From the NCBI GenBank assembly GCA_036518955.1, contig DATDMG010000131.1, positions 1 to 48,862 of the forward strand: a DNA stretch of 48,862 nt, written 5' to 3'. Below the pieces are notes generated by a model. It had not been told where the DNA came from. It was given only the letters and a program-made list of their open reading frames with translations, and searched no databases. Positions within the stretch are counted from its first letter, which is position 1; each line of letters starts with the position of its first letter. This stretch comes from DATDMG01 sp036518955 (GTDB taxonomy: Bacteria; Actinomycetota; Actinomycetes; Actinomycetales; Kineosporiaceae). Below are positions 24,927 to 35,700 of this stretch, piece by piece. The position numbers and the translations under genes are program-made.

Positions 24927-27900
24927 TCAGCGGCCGGTCACCGACGACGATCCCCCGGCCTGCCCCACCGGATCCGTCTCGTGGGGCACGAGGGCGGCCT
25001 GCTCGACGATCCGCGGATGGGCGAAGAACTGCGCCGCCGTGATGCGGATACCGACCCGGTTCGCCCGGTAGGCGCCCTGGATGGCGAGCACCGAGTCGCC
25101 ACCGAGGGCGAAGAAGTCGTCGGCGATGCCGATCCGGGCAACATCCAGGTCGAGCAGATCGGCCCAGATCCGCGCCAGCATCCTTTCCCGGTCGTCGCGC
25201 GGCTCCCGGTCGTCGCGCGGCGTGGCGCCCGCCCGTTCGGCCAGGGTCATCGGCACCGCAGGCGACCAACCGGACGTCACCATCGGCGGGTCCAGTTCCC
25301 AACGCCGCTGCGCACAGGCCCACGGATCGTCTCCCCCGGCACCCAGAACCGCGCACTCGGCCACCGCAAACCCGCCCATTGTGGTCATCGTAGTCCTGGC
25401 CGCATGTACCTCACCATCGATGAGCCGAATGCCGTCCTCGTCGCCGCCGATCCCGGCCGGCACCCGGGCGCCGGGCGGGACGGCGACCACGAGGCGACGG
25501 CCGTGGTGGCGCTGCACCGCGGCCAGCCGCACCAGGTCGGCAGACGGCCAGCCCGTCACCGCGGTGAGCAGCCAGGTCACCGGGGGGACGCGGCAGGCCT
25601 GGTGCAGCCGCCGTACGGCCGTCTCGCCGACCGCTGCCGGGAGCAGACCGGCGAGAACCTCCGTCCCGGGGAGCCCGGCGAGGTCCGTGAACACCTGGGC
25701 GTCCAGGCGAGCCTCCAACCGCGGATCGAGCAGGCCTTCCGATCTCGACGTCAGCACCACCAGCGGACGGTTCGACCTGGATCGGTATGCCGTGACCGCC
25801 GCCACGATGTCGGTGGCGGCGTCGTCCAGCCGGCGGACGAGCCCGCCCAGCCGCGGGGGCACCGGGGACCCGATCAGATCCGGCCAGCGCACGGCGACCA
25901 CGTTGACCCCTTCGGGACCGGCCGCGAAAGGACCTGCGGGGTCGAGCAGGGCGCCGAACACGTGGGAGGTGACGACCAGCCGGGGCACGACGTCGAATCG
26001 GGCCAGTAGCTGCTCAGCCGCGGAGCGGACGGGCCCGGGGTCACCGGTCGTGGCGACAACCAGCCTCGGCACCGCCTGGCGGGGCCGGGCGCGCACGGAC
26101 TTCGCCACCGACGGTCCGGTGGCGGTACGGTCCGGGCCATCGCTCATCCGGACGAGCGTCTCCTCGAAACGGCTGAGCAGGTCCTCCACCACATCCTCGC
26201 TGAGCCTCGCGGCGTCGTACTCGGTGCTCGCGCTCAGCAGGCCGTCCCGCTGGTCCAGGTGGAGGAACAACTCCAACGCGGTGTCCGCCGCCGGCACGTC
26301 GAGCGTCCGTACGGACACCCCCGGCAGGTCGAGGCCGGCCGACGTCTCGCCCGCCAGGTTGAGGGCATGTTGGAAGATCGGATGATACGACAGGTCGCGC
26401 GGCGGCCGGACCGCCTCGATGACACGACTGAACGGCACCTCCTGGTGCCGCTGCGCGCTCAGGACCGTGTCGTGCACGCGGCGCAGCAACGCCCGCGACG
26501 TCGGCCTCCCTGACAGGTCCAGGCGCAGCGGCATCAGATGGGCGAAGCGGCCGACGAGGTTGCGCAGCTCGGGCTGTTCCCGGCCCCCGGACGGTAGGCC
26601 GAGCACGACGTCCGCCTGGCTGCTCTCCTCCCCCAGCACCAGCGCGTACGCGGCGAGGAGCACGACGAACGTGCTCACGTCGCACACCTGAGCCAGCTCC
26701 CCGAGGCGTGTGCCCAGGTCCTCGCGGAGCGGCCGGGTCAACCGGCCGACCCTGGTGGCCACCGGTGCGCCCGGGACGGCGCGGGCGCGGGCCAGGACCA
26801 GCCGTGGCGGCGCGTCGTGGAGCTGGTCGGCCCAGTAGGCCGCGGACGTCTCGGCCGCCGAGCCGGCCAGCCGGTCCCGCTCCCAGACGGCGTAGTCCGC
26901 CACCTGGACGGGCAGCGGGGCCGGCGGATCGCCGAGCCCCAGCCGTGCCCGGTAGGCGGCGGCGAGATCCGCGAGGAAGACGTGCCAGGACCTGTTGTCG
27001 CAGACGACGTGGTGCATGCCGATCAGCAGGTGGTGCCGATCCGGTCCGTCCCTCAGGAGCCGGACCCGTAACAGCGGCCCCGTCCGCAGGTCGTAGGGCT
27101 GCGTGGCGTGACCGTGAATCGCCGCGGCGAGCTCGTCCGGCCGCCCGGCGACGTCGTCCAGCCGATCGGCGGGCCACCAGCAGTCGAGCCGGTCATGGAC
27201 GACCAGGACCGGCCGTCCTTGGTGGGTGCCGAAGGTGGTGCGCAGTCCCTCGTGCCGCCGCACGACGTCGTCCACCGCCCCGCACAGCGCCGCCTCGTCG
27301 AGCGGCCCGGTCAGGGTCGCCGCGAACGTGATCGCCGCGGAACCGGCGCCGAGCTGAGCGAGCGCCCACAGCCGCCGCTGGGTCGCGGCCGGCTCGATGG
27401 GCCGGTCCCGGGGAACCGGAAGGATCGCCGGACAGCCATCGGACTCGGGCGCCCGCCCGTCCTCCGAGGCACGTGCGGCGTCGATCGCGTGGGCCACCGC
27501 CGCGACCACAGGATCGGCGTAGAACTCGTGGAACGGCACGGTGACGCCGAATTCCCGGCCCACCCGCGCCAGCATCCTGGTGGCCAGCAACGAATGCCCG
27601 CCCAACGCGAAGAAGGTGGTCCGCACGCCGACCTCGTCGGTATCGAGCTGATCGGCCCAGATCGCGGCCAGTCGCTTCTCGGTCTCCGTCCGGGGCGGCA
27701 CGTGGTCCGGCGCGATCGCGGCGCGCTCCGCACGGTCCGTCGCCGCGTTCATGATGTGCGCCGCGGTGGCCAGGTGGGCCGTCGTGTAGGCCGCGCGCTC
27801 CGGCCCCGGTGCCGGCGCACCCCAGAGGGCGTGCAGCCGGCGTACGGCGAGTGTCCCGAGCGCGGCGAAGAACTCGTCGGTGTACGGGACGTGCCCGATC

Positions 27901-29795
27901 GCGTCGGCAGCGAGATCGGCGACCTGGGTGACGCCCAGCCCGGCGGCGAACCCTTCGGGCCACGTCACCTCGACGCCGGGGGCAGCGGCCAGGCCCCGGG
28001 CCAACCGCTCGTCGGCCGCGCCGACGTGCGTACCCTCCCCCGACGGGCACACCATGATCAGCAACGGCGCGTCCGTACGGGACCGGAAGGCGGCAACTCC
28101 CGCGAGGAGGTCGTCGACCACTCCGGTGAGGAAGTCCGCGGAATCGCCGCCCCCGTACCGGTACCAGTCCGCCCAGCGCAGCAGGACGACCTGCCCGTCA
28201 CCGGCGTCACCGGCCAGTAGGTGCTGGAGAACCTGGCCGTAGGGCGCGAACCGCAGCTGGACCGGAACCCGGGAGAAGCCGGACCAGAACCGCATCACCT
28301 CGCCCATCGGCTCGGCCGTGAAGGACGCGGCGACCTGGACCGTCCGGCGGCGCCCCGGCACCAGATCGGCGATCGGCCGGTCCGGCGTCCCGGCGAGCCC
28401 GGTCAGCACGGCGGCCAGCCCGTGGGCAACCTGCTGCGCGGTCTCGCCGAGGTAGAGGTCGGTGTTGTACCCGAGGACGCCGGTCAAGCCCGCGGCCGTG
28501 CGGCGCACCGTCAGGAACATGTCGAAGTCGGTGGTGCCCGTCTCGACCCGCTCGGGCGTGAACGTGACGCCGCCCGCCCGGCGAGGCTCCAGCGCGCCGA
28601 TCTCGCTGACGCTGAGCATGATCTGGAACAGCGGGTTGTACCCGAGCCGCCGGGCGGGCGCGATCTCCCGTACGAGGTCGGCGAAGGGTAGGTCCTGGTG
28701 CGCCGCCGCCGCGGCGGCCGACGCCTGGACCCGACGCATCAGGTCGTCGCCGGACGGGCCGCCGGACAGGTCGACCCGGGTCACCAGCGTGTCCGCGAAG
28801 CTGCCGATCAGCGGCTCGAGCTCCCTGGCCGGCCGGCGCGCGACCGGCGTCCCGAACAGCACGTCGTCCTGCCCGGTGGCCTGCTGGACCAGCGCGGCGA
28901 AGGCCGCGACGACGACGTTGTTGAGGGTGACCCTGGTCCGCCGGGCCACTGTCATCAGGCGGTCGGTCACGTCGGCCGCCAGGACGAACTCGAGATGGGC
29001 GCCTCGCCCGCTCGGTACCTCGGGGCGTGGCCGGTCCCCCGGAACGGTCGAGAGGGCCGGGGCGCCGGCCAACTGCTCGCGCCAGAAGGAAATCTGCGCT
29101 GCGCGCCGCCCGTCGGCGGCTGCCTCGTGCTCGGCCGCGGCGTGGTCGGCGAACCGCAGGCGGAGCGCGCCCAACGGTGCGTCCTGGCCGCTGCGGCGGG
29201 CGTAGCAGGCGACCAGGTCGCCCAGGAAGACCTCGGTGGACCAGCCGTCGATGACGATGTGGTGGGCGCAGACCAGCAGCACGTGGTCCTGCGCGCCGAG
29301 CGCGAACAACGTCACGGCGAGCGGAGGGTCGGTGGTCAGGTCGAACACCGGCCGGGCCCGCTCGGCGATCAGCCGCGCCACCTCCGGGGACCGCGGCCCG
29401 GCCGGGTCTCCGGCGGCTTCTGCCGGAGCGGCCACCACGGGCATCGGTGGCAGGAACGTGTCGAGAACGACCTGGCGAGGCCCGTCGGGCGTCTGCCGGA
29501 ACACCGTTCTCAGCGCCGACTGGCGGGCGGTGACGTCCCCGATCGCCGCGTGCAGGACCTCCCGCTCCAGCGGGCCGGTCAGCCGGATCGCGAACGTTAC
29601 CGGCACCGATCGGCCGGGTGAGAGCTGATCGGCCAGCCACAGCCGCTCCTGGGCGGGCGACAGGGGCAGCGCGTCGCCGCCACCGGTTCCGGGCACCGGC
29701 GGGGCACCGACACGCCGCCGGCCCAGCCTCGCCCGCAGCAATCTCTGCTGCTGCGGCGTGAGCCCATCGAGCAGTTCGCCGAGGTCCTTGCTCAT
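24927..29795 (-). CDS. NRPS-B: C-X-T-C-X-T synthetase without adenylation domains
   Basis: The protein is 1622 aa. Domains: C1 (about 41-480) with intact HHIVIDG (His178, His179, Asp183); X1 (486-660), an FkbH-N-like domain (VAASFTAEPMGEVMRFWSG, RFAPYGQVLQHLL, IGHVPYTDEFFAALGTLA); T1 (700-770) with Ser735 in ALGGHSLLA; C2 (790-1225) with HHVVCDN in place of HHxxxDG; X2 (1243-1405), a more diverged copy (VVTSHVFGALLDPAGPF, GVNVVAVRWPDLIG); about 115 residues of unknown type; T2 (1540-1605) with Ser1568 in ALGGDSVLA. None of the A-domain cores (SGSTGRPKG, YGPTE, TGD, NGK) occurs. Either T domains are loaded in trans or the X domains recruit the acyl-ACP system of the same operon. ATG overlaps the NRPS-A stop (ATGA). 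There is no C-terminal thioesterase. Confidence 0.85.
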   Translation of the reverse strand: MSKDLGELLDGLTPQQQRLLRARLGRRRVGAPPVPGTGGGDALPLSPAQERLWLADQLSPGRSVPVTFAIRLTGPLEREVLHAAIGDVTARQSALRTVFRQTPDGPRQVVLDTFLPPMPVVAAPAEAAGDPAGPRSPEVARLIAERARPVFDLTTDPPLAVTLFALGAQDHVLLVCAHHIVIDGWSTEVFLGDLVACYARRSGQDAPLGALRLRFADHAAAEHEAAADGRRAAQISFWREQLAGAPALSTVPGDRPRPEVPSGRGAHLEFVLAADVTDRLMTVARRTRVTLNNVVVAAFAALVQQATGQDDVLFGTPVARRPARELEPLIGSFADTLVTRVDLSGGPSGDDLMRRVQASAAAAAAHQDLPFADLVREIAPARRLGYNPLFQIMLSVSEIGALEPRRAGGVTFTPERVETGTTDFDMFLTVRRTAAGLTGVLGYNTDLYLGETAQQVAHGLAAVLTGLAGTPDRPIADLVPGRRRTVQVAASFTAEPMGEVMRFWSGFSRVPVQLRFAPYGQVLQHLLAGDAGDGQVVLLRWADWYRYGGGDSADFLTGVVDDLLAGVAAFRSRTDAPLLIMVCPSGEGTHVGAADERLARGLAAAPGVEVTWPEGFAAGLGVTQVADLAADAIGHVPYTDEFFAALGTLAVRRLHALWGAPAPGPERAAYTTAHLATAAHIMNAATDRAERAAIAPDHVPPRTETEKRLAAIWADQLDTDEVGVRTTFFALGGHSLLATRMLARVGREFGVTVPFHEFYADPVVAAVAHAIDAARASEDGRAPESDGCPAILPVPRDRPIEPAATQRRLWALAQLGAGSAAITFAATLTGPLDEAALCGAVDDVVRRHEGLRTTFGTHQGRPVLVVHDRLDCWWPADRLDDVAGRPDELAAAIHGHATQPYDLRTGPLLRVRLLRDGPDRHHLLIGMHHVVCDNRSWHVFLADLAAAYRARLGLGDPPAPLPVQVADYAVWERDRLAGSAAETSAAYWADQLHDAPPRLVLARARAVPGAPVATRVGRLTRPLREDLGTRLGELAQVCDVSTFVVLLAAYALVLGEESSQADVVLGLPSGGREQPELRNLVGRFAHLMPLRLDLSGRPTSRALLRRVHDTVLSAQRHQEVPFSRVIEAVRPPRDLSYHPIFQHALNLAGETSAGLDLPGVSVRTLDVPAADTALELFLHLDQRDGLLSASTEYDAARLSEDVVEDLLSRFEETLVRMSDGPDRTATGPSVAKSVRARPRQAVPRLVVATTGDPGPVRSAAEQLLARFDVVPRLVVTSHVFGALLDPAGPFAAGPEGVNVVAVRWPDLIGSPVPPRLGGLVRRLDDAATDIVAAVTAYRSRSNRPLVVLTSRSEGLLDPRLEARLDAQVFTDLAGLPGTEVLAGLLPAAVGETAVRRLHQACRVPPVTWLLTAVTGWPSADLVRLAAVQRHHGRRLVVAVPPGARVPAGIGGDEDGIRLIDGEVHAARTTMTTMGGFAVAECAVLGAGGDDPWACAQRRWELDPPMVTSGWSPAVPMTLAERAGATPRDDREPRDDRERMLARIWADLLDLDVARIGIADDFFALGGDSVLAIQGAYRANRVGIRITAAQFFAHPRIVEQAALVPHETDPVGQAGGSSSVTGR
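25187..25222 (-). repeat. 18-bp tandem repeat inside NRPS-B linker
   Basis: The unit cccggtcgtcgcgcggct at 25187-25204 is followed by a second copy (last base changed) at 25205-25222. It encodes the repeated RDDREP/RDDRER in the linker just before the last carrier domain and keeps the frame. Confidence 0.85.
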
Positions 29796-32700
29796 CGCAC
29801 CGTTCGTCCTTCGAGGTCGGCGACAGCGGCCCGGATCCCTGCCAGCACGAGCTCGGCCATGCGGTCGGCGAGCCCGTCTCCGGCGACGTCCGGCCGTACC
29901 CGGACCATCAGGTCCCATTCCGGCGAGAGCGGCCGCCGCGCGATCGTCACGGTCATCGGGATGTCGTTGTGGTCGGAGTACCAGAACCCCAGCAGACTGA
30001 CGTTCCGCAGCCCGGCGAGGGCGTCATAGGCATGGAAGTCAGCGAAGTTGAACAGGACGTCGAAGGGTGCCGCCCCGAGGGCGTCACGCAGCGTCGCCGG
30101 GGGAAACCTACGATAGGGCGCGAGCGCCCGCTCTGCCGCCCAGCTGGCAGCGACCACCTCGCTCCAGGCCGCCGCGCCGCCGGTGTCGACGCGCAGCGGC
30201 ACGCTGTTGACGAACATCCCGATCAGTCGGTCCGCGCCGTCCGTCTCGGGGCGGCCATTGGCGGTCAGCCCGGTCACGACATCGGCGGAGCCCCCCAGGG
30301 CGGCGAGGGCGCGCAGGTGCGCGGCGAGGTAGACGCTCTTGACCGGCACGGCCAGCCGCGCGGCCACCGCCCGGACGCGCTGCCGAAGTCCGGCGTCCAG
30401 CGCCTGCCGTACGTCGACGTCGGGATCGGCCGACACGTCGGAGGCGGCCCATGCCCGTGCCGTCGCCACCGGCACGAGGACGTGCCCCTTCAGCATCGCC
30501 GTGAAGTACTCGGCGGCGCCCGGATCGGTCACCGTCCGCCGTTCGAGCGCCACGAAGTCGCGGTACGCACCCGTTCGCGACGGCTCGTCCGGCTCCGGAG
30601 GCTTCCCGGACAAGCGGAGGTCGTAGGCCTGGGTGACGTCGGTGAGGAAGACCGCGAGGCTCCATCCGTCGAGCACCGCGTGGTGCACGGACAGGGCCAG
30701 TGTCCACGACCCGTCGCCGTGGTCCAGCGCGTGGCATCGGGCCAGCGGCGGCCGGGTGAGGTCGAACCATTCGTGCCACTGCGGCAGCCACCAGTCCCGC
30801 ACCACGGTGGCGTGGTCGCCCCCCGACCCGACAGGCGCCTGGAGCACGACCAGGGGGAGCGGAGCCTCCTCGTGCACCCGCAGCAGGGGACCGTCCTGGC
30901 TCAGCAGGTCGAAGGAGGCGCGCAGCATCTCGTGCCGGGCCGAGACGGCGTCCAGCGCGTCACGCAACGCCGCGGGGTCGAGCGGCCCGGCGAGCCGGAC
31001 CGTGCTCAGGTCGTGGTAGAGGGTCGGGTCGTCACGGATCTCGTACTCGTAGACGATCCCGGACTGCAGCAGGGAAGCGGGATAGACGTCCGTCCCGCCG
31101 ACCGGCTCCCCGGACCCGGCCCCGCCGTCGTGCGGCCGGATGTCCTCGGCGCGCTCGAGAACCGCCGATACGTCCGCGATCGTCGGACGGGCGAACAGAT
31201 CCGCGACCGTCATCGACAGCCCGACGGCGCGGGCGGCCGCCACGACCCGGACGGCGAGCATGGAGTCGCCGCCCAGCACGAAGAAGTCGTCATCCTCGCC
31301 GACCCGATCGACGCCGAGCACCTCCGCCCAGATGCCGCACAGCGTGGCGGGGACGGACGCCTCCGGCATCGGGGCCGCGGGCCGCCGCGCCTGCGGGGCG
31401 GGAAGCGCGCCGCGGTCGAGTTTGCCGTTGATCGTGAGCGGCAGCTCGTCCAGCACGACCAGCGCGGCGGGCACCATGTGCGCGGGCAGCTTCTCGGCGA
31501 GCCGTCGACGCAACCCGGCGACGTCGGGTTCCACGCCCGGTCCGGGTACGACGTAGCCGACGAGCCGCTCCGTGCCGTTCCCGTCGGTCCGTACCACCAC
31601 GGCTGCCGAACGCACCTCCGGCTCGGCGAGCAGCCATGCCTCGATCTCCCCGAGCTCGATCCGGAAGCCTCGCAGTTGCACCTGCTGGTCGGCACGCCCG
31701 CAGAACACGAGCTCGCCGTCAGGGCGGAGAATCGCGAGGTCCCCGGTCCGGTACATCCTGCCGCCGGTGAAGGGATCGGGGAGGAACCGCTCCGCGGTGA
31801 GGCCAGGTCTGCCCAGGTAGCCGCGAGAGACGCCCGCGCCGCTCACGTACAGCTCGCCCTTCACGCCCGCCGGCACCGGCTCGAGGTCGGCGTCGAGCAC
31901 GGCCAGCCCGAGGTCGGGGAGCGGACTGCCGATGGGGCTGCCCGTCGTCCCGGCGTCCGCGACACCGAGGGGCCGGAGCGTCACGTGGACCGTCGTCTCG
32001 GTGATCCCGTACATGTTGACCAGGCGTGGGGACCGGTCGCCGTAGTGCGCCAGCCAGTCACGCAGCGCGGCGGGTTCGAGCGCCTCCCCGCCGAAGACGA
32101 CGAGGCGCAGGTCCGTCGCCGGGTACCCGCCGTCGGCGGCGACCGCGGCGAGCTGCCGGAAGGCCGACGGGGTCTGGCTGAGGACGGTGACGCGCTCCTT
32201 CCTCAGCAGCTCCCAGAAAGCCTCGGCATCCCTGCTCACGGCAAAGGGAACCACCACGACCCGACCGCCGGACAGGAGGGCGCCCCACAGTTCCCACACC
32301 GAGAAGTCGAAGGCGAAGGAGTGGAACAGCGACCACGTGTCGTCCGGACCGAACCCGAAGTCGTCGGCGGTGACGGCGAAGAGGCGGGACACGTTCGCAT
32401 GGGTCACCACCACCCCTTTCGGACGGCCGGTGGAGCCGGAGGTATAGATGACGTACGCGGTGTTCTCCGGGCGGACGCCGCTGTCGAGCGCGTCATCGGG
32501 CCCGGTCGTGGTGTAGGCCTCGACGACGTCGACGAGATCAGGCCCCGGAACCAGCTCCGCGAACTGCCGGTGTCCCACCACGACACGGCAGTCGGAGTCC
32601 TCGATGGTCAGGGCGAGGCGAGCCGGCGGGTAGGCGGGGTCGAGCGGCAGGTAGCCCGCCCCCGTCTTCAGCACGGCCAGGACCGCCACGGCGATGTCCG

Positions 32701-35700
32701 CCCCGCGCTCGAGACACAGTCCGACCAGGGCCTCCGGTCGCGCACCGCGGGCGCGTAGGAGATGCGCCAGCCGGTTGGAGGCCAGATCCAGCTCCCGGTA
32801 GGTGAGACGAGTCCGGCCGTCGCTGATGGCCACCCGGTCCGGAGTGCGGGCGGCCTGGGCCGAGAACAGGTCGTGCAGGCAGGCGGCGGGGGCAACCGTC
32901 GCCGCGGGGAGGATCAGGCTGCGATCGGCCTCGGCGGTGAACCGCAGAGCACGCAGCGGGGCGTCGGGCATGGCCACGGCCGCGTCGAGCAGGCGCACGA
33001 ACCAGTTCAGCAACCGCCGGGCCGTGGCCGGATCGAAGAGGTCGGCGCTGTACTCCGCGGTGACGCGCATGCCGTGCGGCAGCTCGTCAAGCTCGAGGGT
33101 GAGGTCGAATTTCGCGGTGCCGTTGTCCAGGGTGACCGGCTCGACGTCCAGTCCCGGCAGCGCCGCCTGCGGCCGGAACGGGCCCTGATAGGCGAACGCC
33201 ACCTGCGCGATCGGCTGCCTGGACAGATCGCGGTCGGGTGCGACCCGGGCCACGATCGCATCGAGCGGCACGTACTGGTGCTCGTGGGCCTCCATCGCAC
33301 GATCCCTGACGTCCCCGACGAGCGAGCGGAAGGACCGGCGGGCTTCCGGCCGCAGACGCAGCAGCACCGTGTTGGTGAAGAAGCCGACCACGTCCTCCGC
33401 TGCCGGGCTCGGCCGCCCGGCCGTCGGAGCGGCCACCACCACGTCCTCCCCGGAGCCGACGGCGCGCAGCAGTGCGCCGAAGGCCGCCAGGTACACGGCG
33501 AACGGCGTGGCGTTCTCGGCGACGGCCAGGGCGGCGACGGCGGCCACCTGATCAGCCGTCAGAGTGGTGACGACCCTGCCACCGGCGTGGGTCTGCATGG
33601 TCGGCCGGGGCCGGTCGGCGGGCAGCTCGATCGCGTCGGGAGCGCCGCTCAGCTGCTCGCTCCAGTACGCGAGGCCGGGCTCCAGCGCACCGGACCGGGC
33701 CAGCGCGTCATGCCAGCGCGCGAAGTCGGCGTAGCGGAGGCCAGGCGGGCGCAGGTCCGGCCCTGCTCCGCATTCCCGGGCGTACAGCAGCGCCAGATCG
33801 CGGTCGAAGACGTGCTGCGACCATCCGTCGGTGACCAGATGGTGCATCACGACCACGAGCAGGTTGTCGTCCGCCGCGCGCCGGTAGAGGGTGGCGCGCA
33901 GCAGCGGTGCACGAGCGAGGTCGAAGGGACGCGCGGCCTCGGTCGCGGCCTCCCCCAGGATCTCGTCGTCCTGGTGTCCGGCCACGTCCACCACGGTCAG
34001 CGGGACGGCGTCGCCCGTGGTCGCCGGTACGACCACCCGACCGTCGACGAGCTCGAAGGCCGACCGCAGCGCGTCGTGGCGGCCGACGAGCGCCGCCAGC
34101 GCACGGCCGAGGGCGGCCGTGTCCAGGGCACCGCGGATCCGGAGCCCGGCGGACACGTTGTAGGCGGTGGCCGCGGCGGGGTTCAGGTGGGACACGAACC
34201 AGAGCCGGCACTGTCCCGGTGCCGGGACGGGCGGCTCCGCCGACGGTGTCACCTCGGGAAGGAAGCGCCCCGCTCCGGCCCCGGCCCGGATCCGGGTGGC
34301 GAGATCGGCCAGTGACTCGGCCGCGAAGAATTCCCGCAGCGTGAGCCGGGCCCCGAGATCGGCCGCGATCCGGGTGAGCACACGGGCCGCTTGCAGGGAG
34401 GTGCCGCCCAGCCGGGTGAAACCGTCGGCCCGGCCGACGGGCCGCACGCCCAGGAGATCCTCCCAGATCGCGGCGAGGACGCGTTCCCGTTCGTCCGACG
34501 GCTCCTCGAACGACGCGCCCGGGGGCCGATGGACGAGTTCCAGCGTCTGCAGTACCGCACGATCGACCTTGCCGCCGTGGGTCTGCATCGGCAGCGCAGC
34601 GAGCGGCACGAACACGGCGGGAACCATGGTGGGCGGCAAGGCGGCCGCGGCTCCACGGCGAAGGTCGGCGGCGGAGAGATCGGTGCCGCAGACGAAGGCG
34701 ACCAGCCGGGCGTCGGCGCCGTCGCCACGGGAGACCACCGCGCACTGTCGCACGCCGGGCAGAGCGGATATCACGCGCTCCACCTCGGCCGGTTCTATCC
34801 GGACCCCGCGGATCTTCACCTGGTCGTCGGTCCGTCCGGCGAACTCCAGCTGGCCGTCGGGCAGAACGCGCGCGAGGTCACCCGTGCGGTAGAGCCGAGC
34901 GCCCGGCCGCTGGGCGAACGGATGCGGGCCGAACATCTCGGCGGTCAGCCCCGGCTGCCCCAGATAGCCTCGACTCACCGTCGGGCCCCCGAGATAGAGC
35001 TCGCCCACGGTGCCGGGCACGACAGGCCAGAGGTCGACGTCCAGGACGTACGCCTCCACCCCGGGGAGCGGGCGGCCGATCGGCGGCGGCTGGTCCTGGT
35101 GCCGTTGATCGCTCGTGGTGGCGATCAACGTCGTCTCCGTGGGGCCGTAGGCGACGTGGAAGTCCCGTCCCCCCTCCCAGCGCTCGACGACGTTCGACGG
35201 GACCACCTCGCCGCCGACCACCAGGGCGCGCAGGTCGGGCAGCTCCGCGTCCGGCAGCACCGCGAGCACCGAGGGCGGCAGGAACGCCGTCGTGACGCGC
35301 TCCCGCTCGAGCAGCCGGGCCAGTCCCGGGCCGATGATGTCGGCCCCCGGCGGAGGGAGCACGACCGTACCTCCGCCGGTCAGTGGCCCGAAGATCTCGC
35401 CGATGGTCGCGTCGAACGTGATCCCCGCGAACTGCAGGGTCCGGGATCCCGGGCCGAATCCGACCCGGCTGCCGATCCCGGCGAGGAAGGCCGTGACGCA
35501 TCGGTGCTCGACCATGACGCCCTTCGGGCGTCCGGTGGAGCCGGAGGTGTACATGACGTACGCCAGATCTGCGGCACGCACCGGTGGCAGGCTCCTGCCC
35601 GGCCGGGAAACGGCGGCCTCGTCGAGCAGCACCACGGGACAGTCGTCGGCGGGCAGCCGGCCGGCGAGCTCCGTCCGGGTGACCACCAGCGCGGTCCCCG

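Noticed and set aside
29969..32758. 929-codon plus-strand frame opposite NRPS-A
   Set aside because: Antisense of well-defined A, T and C domains; no recognisable protein features. The same applies to the plus-strand frames at 32762-34315, 34391-36238 and 41827-43791.
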